NCBI RefSeq assembly: GCF_904061905.1
Contig: NZ_CAJFCI010000073.1
Span: forward strand, 1 to 64,000
Length of the DNA: 64,000 nucleotides
Source of the DNA: Zestomonas carbonaria
GTDB lineage: Bacteria; Pseudomonadota; Gammaproteobacteria; Pseudomonadales; Pseudomonadaceae
Direction: 5' to 3'
The translations under genes were made by a program, and so were the position numbers. Numbering within the stretch: the first letter of the stretch is position 1; each line of letters starts with the position of its first letter. This document shows positions 57,146-64,000 of the stretch, one piece after another. The notes under the pieces were generated by a model, which was given only the letters and a program-made list of their open reading frames with translations, searched no databases and had not been told where the DNA came from.

Positions 57146-59107
57146 ATGAGTGCCGCTTCCCTGTATCCCGTTCGTCCCGAGGTCGCCGCCAATACGCTGA
57201 CCGACGAGGCTACCTACAAAGCCATGTATCAGCAGTCGGTGATCAACCCCGATGGATTCTGGCGCGAGCAGGCCAAGCGCATCGATTGGATCAAGCCGTT
57301 CACCAAGGTCAAGCAGACCTCCTTCGACGACCACCACGTCGATATCAAGTGGTTCGCCGACGGCACCCTGAACCTCTCCTACAACTGCCTGGACCGTCAC
57401 CTCGCCGAACGCGGCGACCAGGTGGCGATCATCTGGGAAGGCGACGATCCGTCCGAGCATCGCGAGATCACCTACCGCGAACTCCACGAGCAGGTCTGCA
57501 AGTTCGCCAACGCCCTGCGCGGCCAGGACGTGCACCGTGGCGACGTGGTGACCATCTACATGCCGATGATCCCCGAGGCCGTGGTCGCCATGCTGGCCTG
57601 CGCCCGTATCGGCGCCATCCACTCCGTGGTGTTCGGCGGCTTCTCGCCGGAAGCCCTGGCCGGCCGCATCATCGACTGCAAGTCCAAGGTGGTGATCACC
57701 GCCGACGAAGGCGTGCGCGGTGGCAAGAAAACCCCGCTCAAGGCCAACGTCGACGACGCCCTGGCCAACCCGGAAACCGCCAGCGTGCAGAAGATCATCG
57801 TCTGCAAGCGCACCGGTTCCGACATCAAGTGGCACCCGCACCGCGACGTCTGGTTCGAAGACCTGATGGCGGTGGCCGGCAGCACCTGCGCGCCGAAGGA
57901 AATGGGCGCCGAGGAGCCGCTGTTCATCCTCTACACCTCCGGTTCCACCGGCAAGCCGAAGGGCGTGCTGCACACTACCGGCGGCTACCTGGTGTATGCC
58001 TCGCTGACCCATGAGCGGGTGTTCGACTACCGTCCGGGCGAGGTCTTCTGGTGCACCGCCGACATCGGCTGGGTTACCGGTCACACCTACCTGGTCTATG
58101 GCCCGCTGTCCAACGGCGCCACCACCGTGATGTTCGAAGGCGTGCCGAACTACCCGGACGTGACCCGCGTGTCGAAGATCGTCGACAAGCACAAGGTCAA
58201 CATCCTCTACACCGCGCCGACCGCCATCCGCGCCATGATGGCCGAGGGCAAGGCGGCGGTCGAAGGCGCAGATGGCTCCAGCCTGCGCCTGCTCGGTTCG
58301 GTGGGCGAACCGATCAACCCGGAAGCCTGGCAGTGGTACTACGAGACCGTCGGCCAATCGCGCTGCCCGATCGTCGACACCTGGTGGCAGACCGAAACCG
58401 GCGCCTGCCTGATGACGCCGCTGCCGGGCGCCCACGGCCTCAAGCCGGGCTCCGCCGCGCGGCCGTTCTTCGGCGTGCAGCCGGCGCTGGTCGACAACCT
58501 GGGCAACCTCCTGGAAGGCGCCACCGAGGGCAACCTGGTGATCATCGACTCCTGGCCGGGCCAGGCGCGCACCCTGTACGGCGACCACGATCGCTTCGTC
58601 GACACCTACTTCAAGACCTTCAAGGGCATGTACTTCACCGGCGACGGCGCGCGCCGCGATGAAGACGGCTACTGGTGGATCACCGGCCGCGTCGACGATG
58701 TGCTCAACGTCTCCGGCCACCGCATGGGCACCGCCGAGATCGAGAGCGCCATGGTCGCCCACCCGAAGGTCGCCGAGGCCGCGGTGGTCGGCGTGCCGCA
58801 CGACATCAAGGGCCAGGGCATCTACGTCTACGTGACCCTGAACGCCGGCGTGGAAGCTTCCGAGCAACTGCGCCAGGAACTGAAGAACTGGGTCCGCAAG
58901 GAGATCGGTCCGATCGCCAGCCCGGACGTCATCCAGTGGGCTCCGGGATTGCCGAAGACCCGCTCGGGCAAGATCATGCGCCGCATCCTGCGCAAGATCG
59001 CCGTCGCCGAATACGATGCCCTCGGCGACATCTCCACGCTGGCCGATCCTGGCGTGGTGCAACATCTCATCGAGACTCACCGCAGCATGCAAGCCGCCTG
59101 CGCCTGA
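57146..59107 (+). CDS. acsA: Acetyl-CoA synthetase
   Basis: A 653-aa AMP-forming acetate:CoA ligase. The AMP-binding motif [20 protein letters not shown] (about 264-283), [10 protein letters not shown] (about 411-420) and the C-terminal [13 protein letters not shown] with the regulatory Lys (acetylated in related enzymes) are present. The start at 57146 follows CCGAGG and matches the family N-terminus ([20 protein letters not shown]). It uses acetate brought in by ActP. A hairpin terminator follows. Confidence 0.96.
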   Translation: MSAASLYPVRPEVAANTLTDEATYKAMYQQSVINPDGFWREQAKRIDWIKPFTKVKQTSFDDHHVDIKWFADGTLNLSYNCLDRHLAERGDQVAIIWEGDDPSEHREITYRELHEQVCKFANALRGQDVHRGDVVTIYMPMIPEAVVAMLACARIGAIHSVVFGGFSPEALAGRIIDCKSKVVITADEGVRGGKKTPLKANVDDALANPETASVQKIIVCKRTGSDIKWHPHRDVWFEDLMAVAGSTCAPKEMGAEEPLFILYTSGSTGKPKGVLHTTGGYLVYASLTHERVFDYRPGEVFWCTADIGWVTGHTYLVYGPLSNGATTVMFEGVPNYPDVTRVSKIVDKHKVNILYTAPTAIRAMMAEGKAAVEGADGSSLRLLGSVGEPINPEAWQWYYETVGQSRCPIVDTWWQTETGACLMTPLPGAHGLKPGSAARPFFGVQPALVDNLGNLLEGATEGNLVIIDSWPGQARTLYGDHDRFVDTYFKTFKGMYFTGDGARRDEDGYWWITGRVDDVLNVSGHRMGTAEIESAMVAHPKVAEAAVVGVPHDIKGQGIYVYVTLNAGVEASEQLRQELKNWVRKEIGPIASPDVIQWAPGLPKTRSGKIMRRILRKIAVAEYDALGDISTLADPGVVQHLIETHRSMQAACA

Positions 59108-59126
59108 CCGGCTACGGCAAACCAGA

Positions 59127-59158
59127 GCCCCGCCCGGCCACAAGCCGGGCGGGGCTTC
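59127..59158 (+). terminator. Hairpin terminator after acsA
   Basis: A 12-bp perfect stem GCCCCGCCCGGC / GCCGGGCGGGGC with the loop CACAA, followed by a weak T-rich tail (TTCGTCATT). Confidence 0.75.
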
Positions 59159-59177
59159 GTCATTCCAGGGGCTCTGG

Positions 59178-59250
59178 GTAGGGTGCGCCGTGTGCACCTT
59201 ACCGTGGGGCGCCGCCAATCCATCGGTGCGCACGGCGCACCCTGTGGTCT
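59178..59250. repeat. Palindromic repeat GTAGGGTGCGCCGTG...
   Basis: Inverted copies GTAGGGTGCGCCGTGTGCACC (59178-59198) and GGTGCGCACGGCGCACCCTG (59224-59243) between acsA and the convergent phosphopantetheinyl transferase gene. Confidence 0.7.
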
Positions 59251-59965
59251 ATTCGCCCTGATTCGAGGGAACGGCGACCAGGCTGAGCAGGCTGCCGTCG
59301 AACAGGCTGAACTGCCCCTCCAGCTCCCGGCCGCTGTGCCACTCCGGCGACAGGTCGATGAGCAGGCGCAGGCGCGCGCTGCCGTCGTCCGAGCATTCCA
59401 GCAGTTCGGCGTGTTCGAAGTAGAAACGCTTGTGCACCAGCGGGTAGAGCGCCTTGAACAGGCTTTCCTTGAGCGAGAAGGTCAGGGTGACCAGTCGTGC
59501 CTGTCGTTCGGCGGATTGCTGCGCCAGTCGTCGCAGTTCGGCGGGGGTGAGGATCTCGCCGGCCAGGCGGTTCGCGCGCTCGGCGCCCAGCAGCCTTTCC
59601 ATGTCCAGGCCGAGGCCGCGCCAGTCGGCGTGCCGGGCCACCACGGCGGCGGCCCAGCCGTGGCTGTGGGTGATCGAGCCGCTGATGCCGCCCGGCCATT
59701 GCGGGGCGCGGTCTTCGCCGACGGCGGGAACCGTGCCGGTGCCGGTGAGCTGGTGCAACGCCGCGTGGGCGCAGAGGCGGCCGGCGAGGAACTCCGCCTG
59801 GCGCTTGTCGACGCCTCTCGGGCGGGGAATGCCGGTCAGGGTGAAGTCGTCGGCCGTCAGCAAGGCGGGATCGAAGCGGGTGCTGATCAGCCGCACGCCC
59901 GCCAGTGGGCGCGGCAGTGGCCAGTGGTCGAGCAGGGGTGTGCAGCAGGCGGGGAGGGCGTTCAT
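59249..59965 (-). CDS. pcpS: 4'-phosphopantetheinyl transferase
   Basis: A 238-aa Sfp/EntD-type enzyme that transfers phosphopantetheine to carrier proteins. GSITHSHGWAAAVV, LGLDMERLLG (Mg-binding Asp/Glu) and FSLKESLFKALYPL are the three PPTase motifs. In P. aeruginosa, PcpS is the only such enzyme and serves fatty acid, polyketide and siderophore carrier proteins. Convergent with acsA. Confidence 0.93.
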   Translation of the reverse strand: MNALPACCTPLLDHWPLPRPLAGVRLISTRFDPALLTADDFTLTGIPRPRGVDKRQAEFLAGRLCAHAALHQLTGTGTVPAVGEDRAPQWPGGISGSITHSHGWAAAVVARHADWRGLGLDMERLLGAERANRLAGEILTPAELRRLAQQSAERQARLVTLTFSLKESLFKALYPLVHKRFYFEHAELLECSDDGSARLRLLIDLSPEWHSGRELEGQFSLFDGSLLSLVAVPSNQGE

Positions 59966-60346
59966 CCCGATATTCTGCCGGGCGCGATGCGGCGCGACCA
60001 GCCGGGCGGGCCTTTACATTTCTTTGCAAAGGTCCAACAAAGCGCTACGGATGGGCGGCGGACCTTTTGCCAGACTGGCCGCCGCGCTTTTTCGGGAGCG
60101 CAGATGAGGTTGAAGTCCGCCACCAGTGCCGTGCTGTTGTCGATGGCGGACGTTTTTTCACGGGAGCCCCGAGAGGGGCTCCCGTTTTTTTTCGTAGGGT
60201 GCGCCGTGCGCACCGCCGATGTGCCGGCACAGGCTTTTGGTCCGGCGGGGTGTTTCTGCCGACGGGCTCCGTGTCGTGCCTGGCGCTCCGTGCCGGTTTC
60301 TTATCGGTGCGTGCGGCGCACCCTACAAGAGCCTGCCCCACAGCGA
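59966..60346. other. Gene-poor gap between pcpS and the I78-type lipoprotein
   Basis: About 380 bp. The first half holds a plus-strand terminator (60161-60192) and a hairpin GGTCC...GGACC (60032-60065). The second half carries an inverted pair of the GTAGGGTGCGCC repeat (60193-60213 and 60303-60326). A plus-strand ATG at 60104 follows GGGAGCG (MRLKSATSAVLLSMADVFSR), but it reads into the terminator and is not called as a gene. Confidence 0.6.
60161..60192 (+). terminator. Rho-independent terminator without an obvious upstream gene
   Basis: A 10-bp perfect stem CGGGAGCCCC / GGGGCTCCCG with a GAGA loop and eight T residues. The nearest upstream gene (pcpS) runs the other way, so it would end a short plus-strand RNA starting after about 60020. 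Confidence 0.85.
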
Positions 60347-60661
60347 TCAGCCGCAGGAAACGCGCGTGATGACCTGCTTGTCGTCGGTGATCAGGTTCAG
60401 GCGGCGCGAGTTGTATTCCAGGGTGACGACGTCGTGTGGTCCCAGCACGCGCGCGGTTTCGGCTCCGGAGCGCTGTTGCGCCTGTTGCAGCAACTGCGTG
60501 GTCGCCTGCTTGCCCAGCAGGTCCTGCACGGTGTTGGCGTCGCAACCGCTTCCGTGGTGGGCGGTCGGCGGCGTGGATTCTTCGCGGCTACCGCTCGTGC
60601 CGCAGCCGGCCAGAAGGGCGGCGAGCAGCGCGGTGCCGAGACTGAGTCGTTTGGTCAGCAT
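60347..60661 (-). CDS. Lipoprotein with I78 peptidase-inhibitor-like domain
   Basis: A 104-aa protein. The signal peptide ends in the lipobox LLAGC (Cys20). After a Ser/Thr-rich linker, the C-terminal part (CDANTVQDLLGKQATTQLL...VVTLEYNSRRLNLITDDKQVITRVSCG) matches the I78 inhibitor family, with terminal Cys pair Cys40 and Cys103. GAGGAAG precedes the ATG. Probable periplasmic protease inhibitor anchored in a membrane; target unknown. Divergent from oprH. Confidence 0.85.
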   Translation of the reverse strand: MLTKRLSLGTALLAALLAGCGTSGSREESTPPTAHHGSGCDANTVQDLLGKQATTQLLQQAQQRSGAETARVLGPHDVVTLEYNSRRLNLITDDKQVITRVSCG

Positions 60662-60778
60662 AAGGGCTTCCTCATGAATTGAAGCGGGCACCATAGCAGA
60701 CTTGCCGGGCGTTCCCGCGTTCCCGGCGCGCGCCCATCCCTTCCCCGGAGTGCCGGTCGCAGAGCCGACCAGGGGTTC

Positions 60779-60817
60779 GTTCAGGTGCGGTTCAGCAACG
60801 GTACAGGAGGCGTTCAG
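60779..60817 (+). promoter_or_regulatory. PhoP-box array upstream of oprH
   Basis: GTTCAG hexamers at 60779, 60790 and 60812, and a one-mismatch GTACAG at 60801, all exactly 11 bp apart. The PhoP box is a pair of such hexamers with a 5-bp spacer, and here two boxes are in one helical register. The array lies 60-100 bp upstream of oprH. Autoregulation of oprH-phoP-phoQ by PhoP is established in P. aeruginosa. Confidence 0.85.
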
Positions 60818-60877
60818 CGGGCCCTGCGTAACCTGCTCCCATCGAAACGGCAATCTTCCCTCGATAGGAGAAACACC

Positions 60878-61480
60878 ATGAAAAAGCTGAAAATGCTCGC
60901 CCTCGCCACCGCCGTACTGGGGACCAGTGTCGGTGCCCACGCCGCCGACAACTTCGTCGGCCTGACCTGGGGCCAGACCAACAACAACATCCAGAAGTCC
61001 GACGCGCTGAACGCGAACCTGGACAATCCCAAGCTGGACAAGGTCATCCACAAGACCGACACCTGGGGCCTGCGTGCCGGCCAGCAGACCGACGCCGGCC
61101 GCTACTACCTGACCTACGAGAACTTCTCGGATAGCGACAGCGGCTACAAGCTGCGCCAGCAGAACCTGCTCGGCAGCTACGATCTGTTCGTGCCGGTGGG
61201 CGACTACAACACCAAGCTGTTCGGCGGCGCCACCCTGGGCCTGGTCAAGCTGGAGCAGGAAAGCCGGGGCTTCAGCCGCGACAGCAACATCAACTACGCT
61301 GCCGGCCTGCAGGCCGGTATCCTGCAGGAACTGAACAAGAGCGCGTCCATCGAGGCCGGCTACCGTTACCTGCGCACCAATGTCAGCACCGACATGGGCG
61401 AGCACGGCGGCCCGCGCCTGGGCTCCCTGGATCTGCACAGCAGCGGCCAGGCCTACGTGGGCGCCAACTACAAGTTCTGA
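60878..61480 (+). CDS. oprH: Outer membrane protein OprH
   Basis: A 200-aa eight-stranded beta-barrel protein. The signal peptide ends HA-ADN (cleavage about residue 22). The barrel strands alternate, ending in AYVGANYKF with a C-terminal Phe typical of outer membrane proteins. OprH binds lipopolysaccharide and stabilises the outer membrane when magnesium is low. TAGGAG precedes the ATG. First gene of oprH-phoP-phoQ. Confidence 0.96.
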   Translation: MKKLKMLALATAVLGTSVGAHAADNFVGLTWGQTNNNIQKSDALNANLDNPKLDKVIHKTDTWGLRAGQQTDAGRYYLTYENFSDSDSGYKLRQQNLLGSYDLFVPVGDYNTKLFGGATLGLVKLEQESRGFSRDSNINYAAGLQAGILQELNKSASIEAGYRYLRTNVSTDMGEHGGPRLGSLDLHSSGQAYVGANYKF

Positions 61481-61542
61481 CCCCTTTACCACGACAGGCC
61501 GGGCCCGCTGCCCGGCCGCTTCATCGACAGGGAGAACAGCCC

Positions 61543-62223
61543 ATGAAACTGCTGGTCGTGGAAGACGAGGCGCTGCTGCGTCATCACCTCTACACCCGAC
61601 TGAGCGAACAGGGCCACGTGGTGGATGCCGTGCCGGACGCCGAAGAGGCGCTCTACCGTGCCGCCGAATACAACCATGACCTGGCCGTGGTGGACCTCGG
61701 CCTGCCGGGCATGGGTGGCCTGGACCTGATTCGCGAACTGCGCAACCAGGGCCGGACATTCCCGATCCTCATCCTCACCGCGCGCGGCAACTGGCAGGAC
61801 AAGGTCGAGGGCCTGGCCGTGGGGGCCGACGACTATGTCGTCAAGCCGTTCCAGTTCGAAGAGCTGGAGGCGCGCCTCAATGCCTTGCTGCGCCGCTCCA
61901 GCGGTTTCGTCCAGGCGGCCATCGAGGCCGGCCCGCTGCTGCTGGACCTCAATCGCAAGCAGGCGCTGGCCGATGGCGAGCCCCTGCCGCTGACCGCCTT
62001 CGAGTACCGCATCCTCGAATACCTGATGCGCCACCACCAGCAGGTCGTGGCCAAGGAGCGGCTGATCGAGCAACTTTACCCGGACGACGAAGAGCGCGAT
62101 CCCAACGTCATCGAAGTGCTGGTCGGTCGCCTGCGCCGCAAGCTGGAGGTGGCGATCGACGGGTTCCGCCCGATCGAGACGGTGCGCGGCCAGGGCTACC
62201 TGTTCACCGAGCGCTGCCGATGA
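61543..62223 (+). CDS. phoP: Response regulator PhoP
   Basis: A 226-aa OmpR-type regulator. The receiver domain has VVEDEALL, the phospho-acceptor Asp51 (VVDLGLPG) and Lys101 (DDYVVKPF). The C-terminal winged helix has LTAFEYRILEYLM and NVIEVLVGRLRRKL. It responds to low magnesium and cationic peptides through PhoQ. Its stop overlaps the phoQ start (ATGA). Confidence 0.96.
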   Translation: MKLLVVEDEALLRHHLYTRLSEQGHVVDAVPDAEEALYRAAEYNHDLAVVDLGLPGMGGLDLIRELRNQGRTFPILILTARGNWQDKVEGLAVGADDYVVKPFQFEELEARLNALLRRSSGFVQAAIEAGPLLLDLNRKQALADGEPLPLTAFEYRILEYLMRHHQQVVAKERLIEQLYPDDEERDPNVIEVLVGRLRRKLEVAIDGFRPIETVRGQGYLFTERCR

Positions 62224-63563
62224 TCCGCTCGTTGCGCATCCGCCTGATGATCGGCGCGGCGATCCTTGCCGTGCTGTTCATGTCGGCCCTGTTGCCGGCC
62301 TTGCAGCGCGCCTTCGGCATCGCCCTGGAGAATGCCATCCAGCAGCGCCTGGCGGCGGACGTGGCGACCCTGATCTCGGCGGCACGCATCGAGGGCGACC
62401 GCCTGAGCATGCCGGAACACCTGCCGATAGAGGACTACAACCTGCCGGAGTCGAAGCTGCTCGGCTACATCTACGACCAGAACGGGACGCTGGTCTGGCG
62501 CTCGACCTCGACGACGGACGAGAGCATTCACTACCTGCCCCGCTACGAGGGGCTGGTCGACGAGTTCACCCGGGTCCGGGACGAGAGCGGCCGCGAGTTC
62601 TTCGTCTACGACGTGGAAATCGACCTGCTCGGCGGCAAGCAGGCGGCCTACAGCATCGTCACCATGCAGCCGGTCAGCGAATACGGCGGGCTGCTGAATT
62701 ATTTCCGCGAGCAGTTGTACATCTGGCTCGGTGGGGCGTTGCTGGTGCTGCTGGGGCTGCTCTGGCTGGTCCTGGGCTGGGGGCTGCGCTCGTTGCGCGG
62801 ATTGAGGAACGAGCTGGACCAGATCGAGATCGGCGAACGCGAGCGGCTGAGCGAGGAACATCCCGAGGAGATGCGCCGCCTGACCGATTCGCTGAACCGC
62901 CTGCTCGACAGCGAACGGGCCCAGCGCGAGCGCTACCGGCATTCGCTGGGCGACCTCGCGCACAGCCTCAAGACGCCGCTGGCGGTGTTGCAGGGCGTGG
63001 CCGAGAACCTGGCGGACCAGCCGCGCAACCGCGAGCAGGTGCAGGTGCTGCGCAGCCAGATCGAGCGCATGAGCCAGCAGATCGGCTACCAGTTGCAGCG
63101 CGCCAGCCTGCGCAAGAGCGGGCTGGTTCGCCATCGAGAAGCGCTGGCCCCCTTGCTGGACACCCTGGGCGCCGCGCTGGACAAGGTCTATCGCGACAAG
63201 CAGGTGCGGCTGGAGCGGGATTTCCCGGCCGGCACCGAGTTGCCGCTGGAGCACGGCGCGTCGCTGGAGATGCTTGGCAACCTGCTGGAAAACGCCTACC
63301 GGCTGTGCCTGGGCCAGGTACGGGTGACGGCCCGGCGGATGGATGGCCGGCTGGAGCTGCGGGTCGAGGACGACGGCCCCGGCGTGCCGGCCGACCAGCG
63401 CGAGCGCATCCTCCGGCGCGGCGAGCGCCTGGACACCCAGCATCCGGGGCAGGGCATCGGCACGGCGGTGGTGATGGACATCATCGACAGCTACGGCGGC
63501 GAGCTGGAAGTGGAGGACTCGCCCCTGGGCGGCGCCTGCTTCCGGATTCTCCTGCCCTCGTAG
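62220..63563 (+). CDS. phoQ: Sensor histidine kinase PhoQ
   Basis: A 447-aa membrane kinase. TM1 (about 8-30), a periplasmic sensor domain with acidic residues (EDYNLPESKLLGYIYD), TM2 (about 168-190) and a HAMP linker are present. The phosphorylated His248 is in DLAHSLKTPLAVL. ATP-binding motifs LGNLLENAYRL, VEDDGPGVP and GQGIGTAVVMDI follow. It senses divalent cations and antimicrobial peptides. The stop lies 9 bp from the convergent AraC-type gene. Confidence 0.96.
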   Translation: MIRSLRIRLMIGAAILAVLFMSALLPALQRAFGIALENAIQQRLAADVATLISAARIEGDRLSMPEHLPIEDYNLPESKLLGYIYDQNGTLVWRSTSTTDESIHYLPRYEGLVDEFTRVRDESGREFFVYDVEIDLLGGKQAAYSIVTMQPVSEYGGLLNYFREQLYIWLGGALLVLLGLLWLVLGWGLRSLRGLRNELDQIEIGERERLSEEHPEEMRRLTDSLNRLLDSERAQRERYRHSLGDLAHSLKTPLAVLQGVAENLADQPRNREQVQVLRSQIERMSQQIGYQLQRASLRKSGLVRHREALAPLLDTLGAALDKVYRDKQVRLERDFPAGTELPLEHGASLEMLGNLLENAYRLCLGQVRVTARRMDGRLELRVEDDGPGVPADQRERILRRGERLDTQHPGQGIGTAVVMDIIDSYGGELEVEDSPLGGACFRILLPS

Positions 63564-63572
63564 GGTGATGAC

Positions 63573-64000
63573 TCAATCCGCCTGGTGGGTGCGGTAGGCC
63601 CCCGGCGTCAGCCCCGTCCACTTCTTGAACGCGCGATGGAAGGCCGAAGGCTCGGAGAAGCCGAGCTGCGCGGCGATGTCCTGGATCGCCAGGCTGTCGC
63701 GGCCGAGGTGGTAGATCGCCAGGTCGCGGCGCAGATGGTCCTTGAGCTCCTGGAAGCTGGTGCCTTCCTCGCGCAGGTGGCGGCGCAGGGTCTGCGGGCT
63801 GGTGTGCAACTGGCGGGCGACGTGTTCGAGGTCCGGCCAGTGGCTGCAGTCGCGGCCGAGCAGCCGGCGGATCTGGCTGGTCAGGCTGTCGCCGCCGTCC
63901 GGGCGGGCGAGCAGGTCGGCCGGCGAGTTCTTGAGGAACTGCTTGAGCGTGCGTTCGTCCTGTAGCAGCGGCATGTCCAGATAGCGCGCCTGGAACAGCA
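63573..64000 (-). CDS. AraC-family transcriptional regulator, 5' end beyond window
   Basis: The C-terminal 142 codons of a larger gene; the frame stays open to the window edge. The residues LFQARYLDMPLLQDERTLKQFL are typical of regulators with the arabinose-binding-like N-terminal domain (OruR/ArgR-like). Two helix-turn-helix units follow: LEHVARQLHTSPQTLRRHLREEGTSFQEL and IQDIAAQLGFSEPSAFHRAFKKWTGLTPGAYR. The regulated genes are not in view. Confidence 0.9.
   Translation of the reverse strand, partial: LFQARYLDMPLLQDERTLKQFLKNSPADLLARPDGGDSLTSQIRRLLGRDCSHWPDLEHVARQLHTSPQTLRRHLREEGTSFQELKDHLRRDLAIYHLGRDSLAIQDIAAQLGFSEPSAFHRAFKKWTGLTPGAYRTHQAD

Noticed and set aside
60104-60300. Small protein beginning MRLKSATSAVLLSMADVFSR with a good GGGAG site
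   Set aside because: The frame has no stop before running through a strong terminator hairpin, so a translated product is unlikely. Kept only as part of the candidate RNA.

Overview
The window is high-GC, densely coded DNA from a Pseudomonas of the P. aeruginosa / P. citronellolis / P. nitroreducens type. Evidence for this is the phhA-phhB-phhC cluster with divergent phhR, oprH-phoP-phoQ, the NAGGN osmolyte genes, the PPK2-type polyphosphate:AMP phosphotransferase, and many palindromic intergenic repeats typical of pseudomonads. It is chromosomal. I saw no tRNA, rRNA, IS element, prophage, CRISPR array or plasmid gene. From memory, several blocks that lie together here are far apart in P. aeruginosa PAO1, so the species is probably not P. 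aeruginosa itself.

Layout. 1-5.3 kb: a membrane family-17 glycosidase, a small DUF2061 protein, the acetate uptake operon yjcH-actP, and two small membrane proteins. 5.4-11.5 kb: a membrane protein with a possible CBS-like domain, an endolysin-like muramidase, an SDR, an MFS exporter, a PiT phosphate transporter and a hypothetical protein. 11.5-20.1 kb (minus strand): a 70-bp tandem repeat array, a UPF0270 protein, a large hybrid sensor kinase, then asnO-ngg-M42 peptidase for the osmolyte N-acetylglutaminylglutamine amide. 20.2-22.5 kb (minus): a reactive-sulfur operon (CsoR-family repressor, rhodanese, TauE-type exporter, persulfide dioxygenase) with palindromic operator candidates. 22.7-33.8 kb: mnmC, pap, a thiolase, an EamA transporter, a quinone reductase, fumC, DUF2804, DUF2059 and bolA. 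34-37.4 kb: trhO, a DsbA-like protein and an ABC exporter.

37.5-42.7 kb (minus): a four-gene chaperone-usher fimbrial operon, followed by about 870 bp of non-coding repeats. 43.5-56.3 kb: aromatic amino-acid catabolism, with a LuxR-type regulator, hpd, a maiA homologue, two tandem aroP paralogues, a YdjM-like protein, arfB, phhC-phhB-phhA and phhR. Phenylalanine is imported (AroP), hydroxylated to tyrosine (PhhA, cofactor recycled by PhhB), transaminated (PhhC) and oxidised to homogentisate (Hpd). TyrR/PhhR-box-like sequences lie upstream of hpd and between phhA and phhR. 56.3-57.1 kb: zinc-independent ribosomal protein paralogues (L31B, L36B) behind a Zur-like box, then a gene-free stretch with an orphan terminator. 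57.1-64 kb: acsA, a phosphopantetheinyl transferase, an I78-type lipoprotein, oprH-phoP-phoQ and the end of an AraC-family regulator cut by the window edge.

Intergenic DNA is dominated by at least seven families of palindromic repeats, some forming tandem arrays. The observations most worth checking are a GACCTTAGTCG-like motif shared by the actP and acsA promoters and by an RNA-like segment upstream of acsA, the sulfur operon with its atypical CsoR-family cysteine arrangement, a four-hexamer PhoP array at oprH, and a 128-bp tandem repeat that carries a copy of the 3' end of its neighbouring gene.
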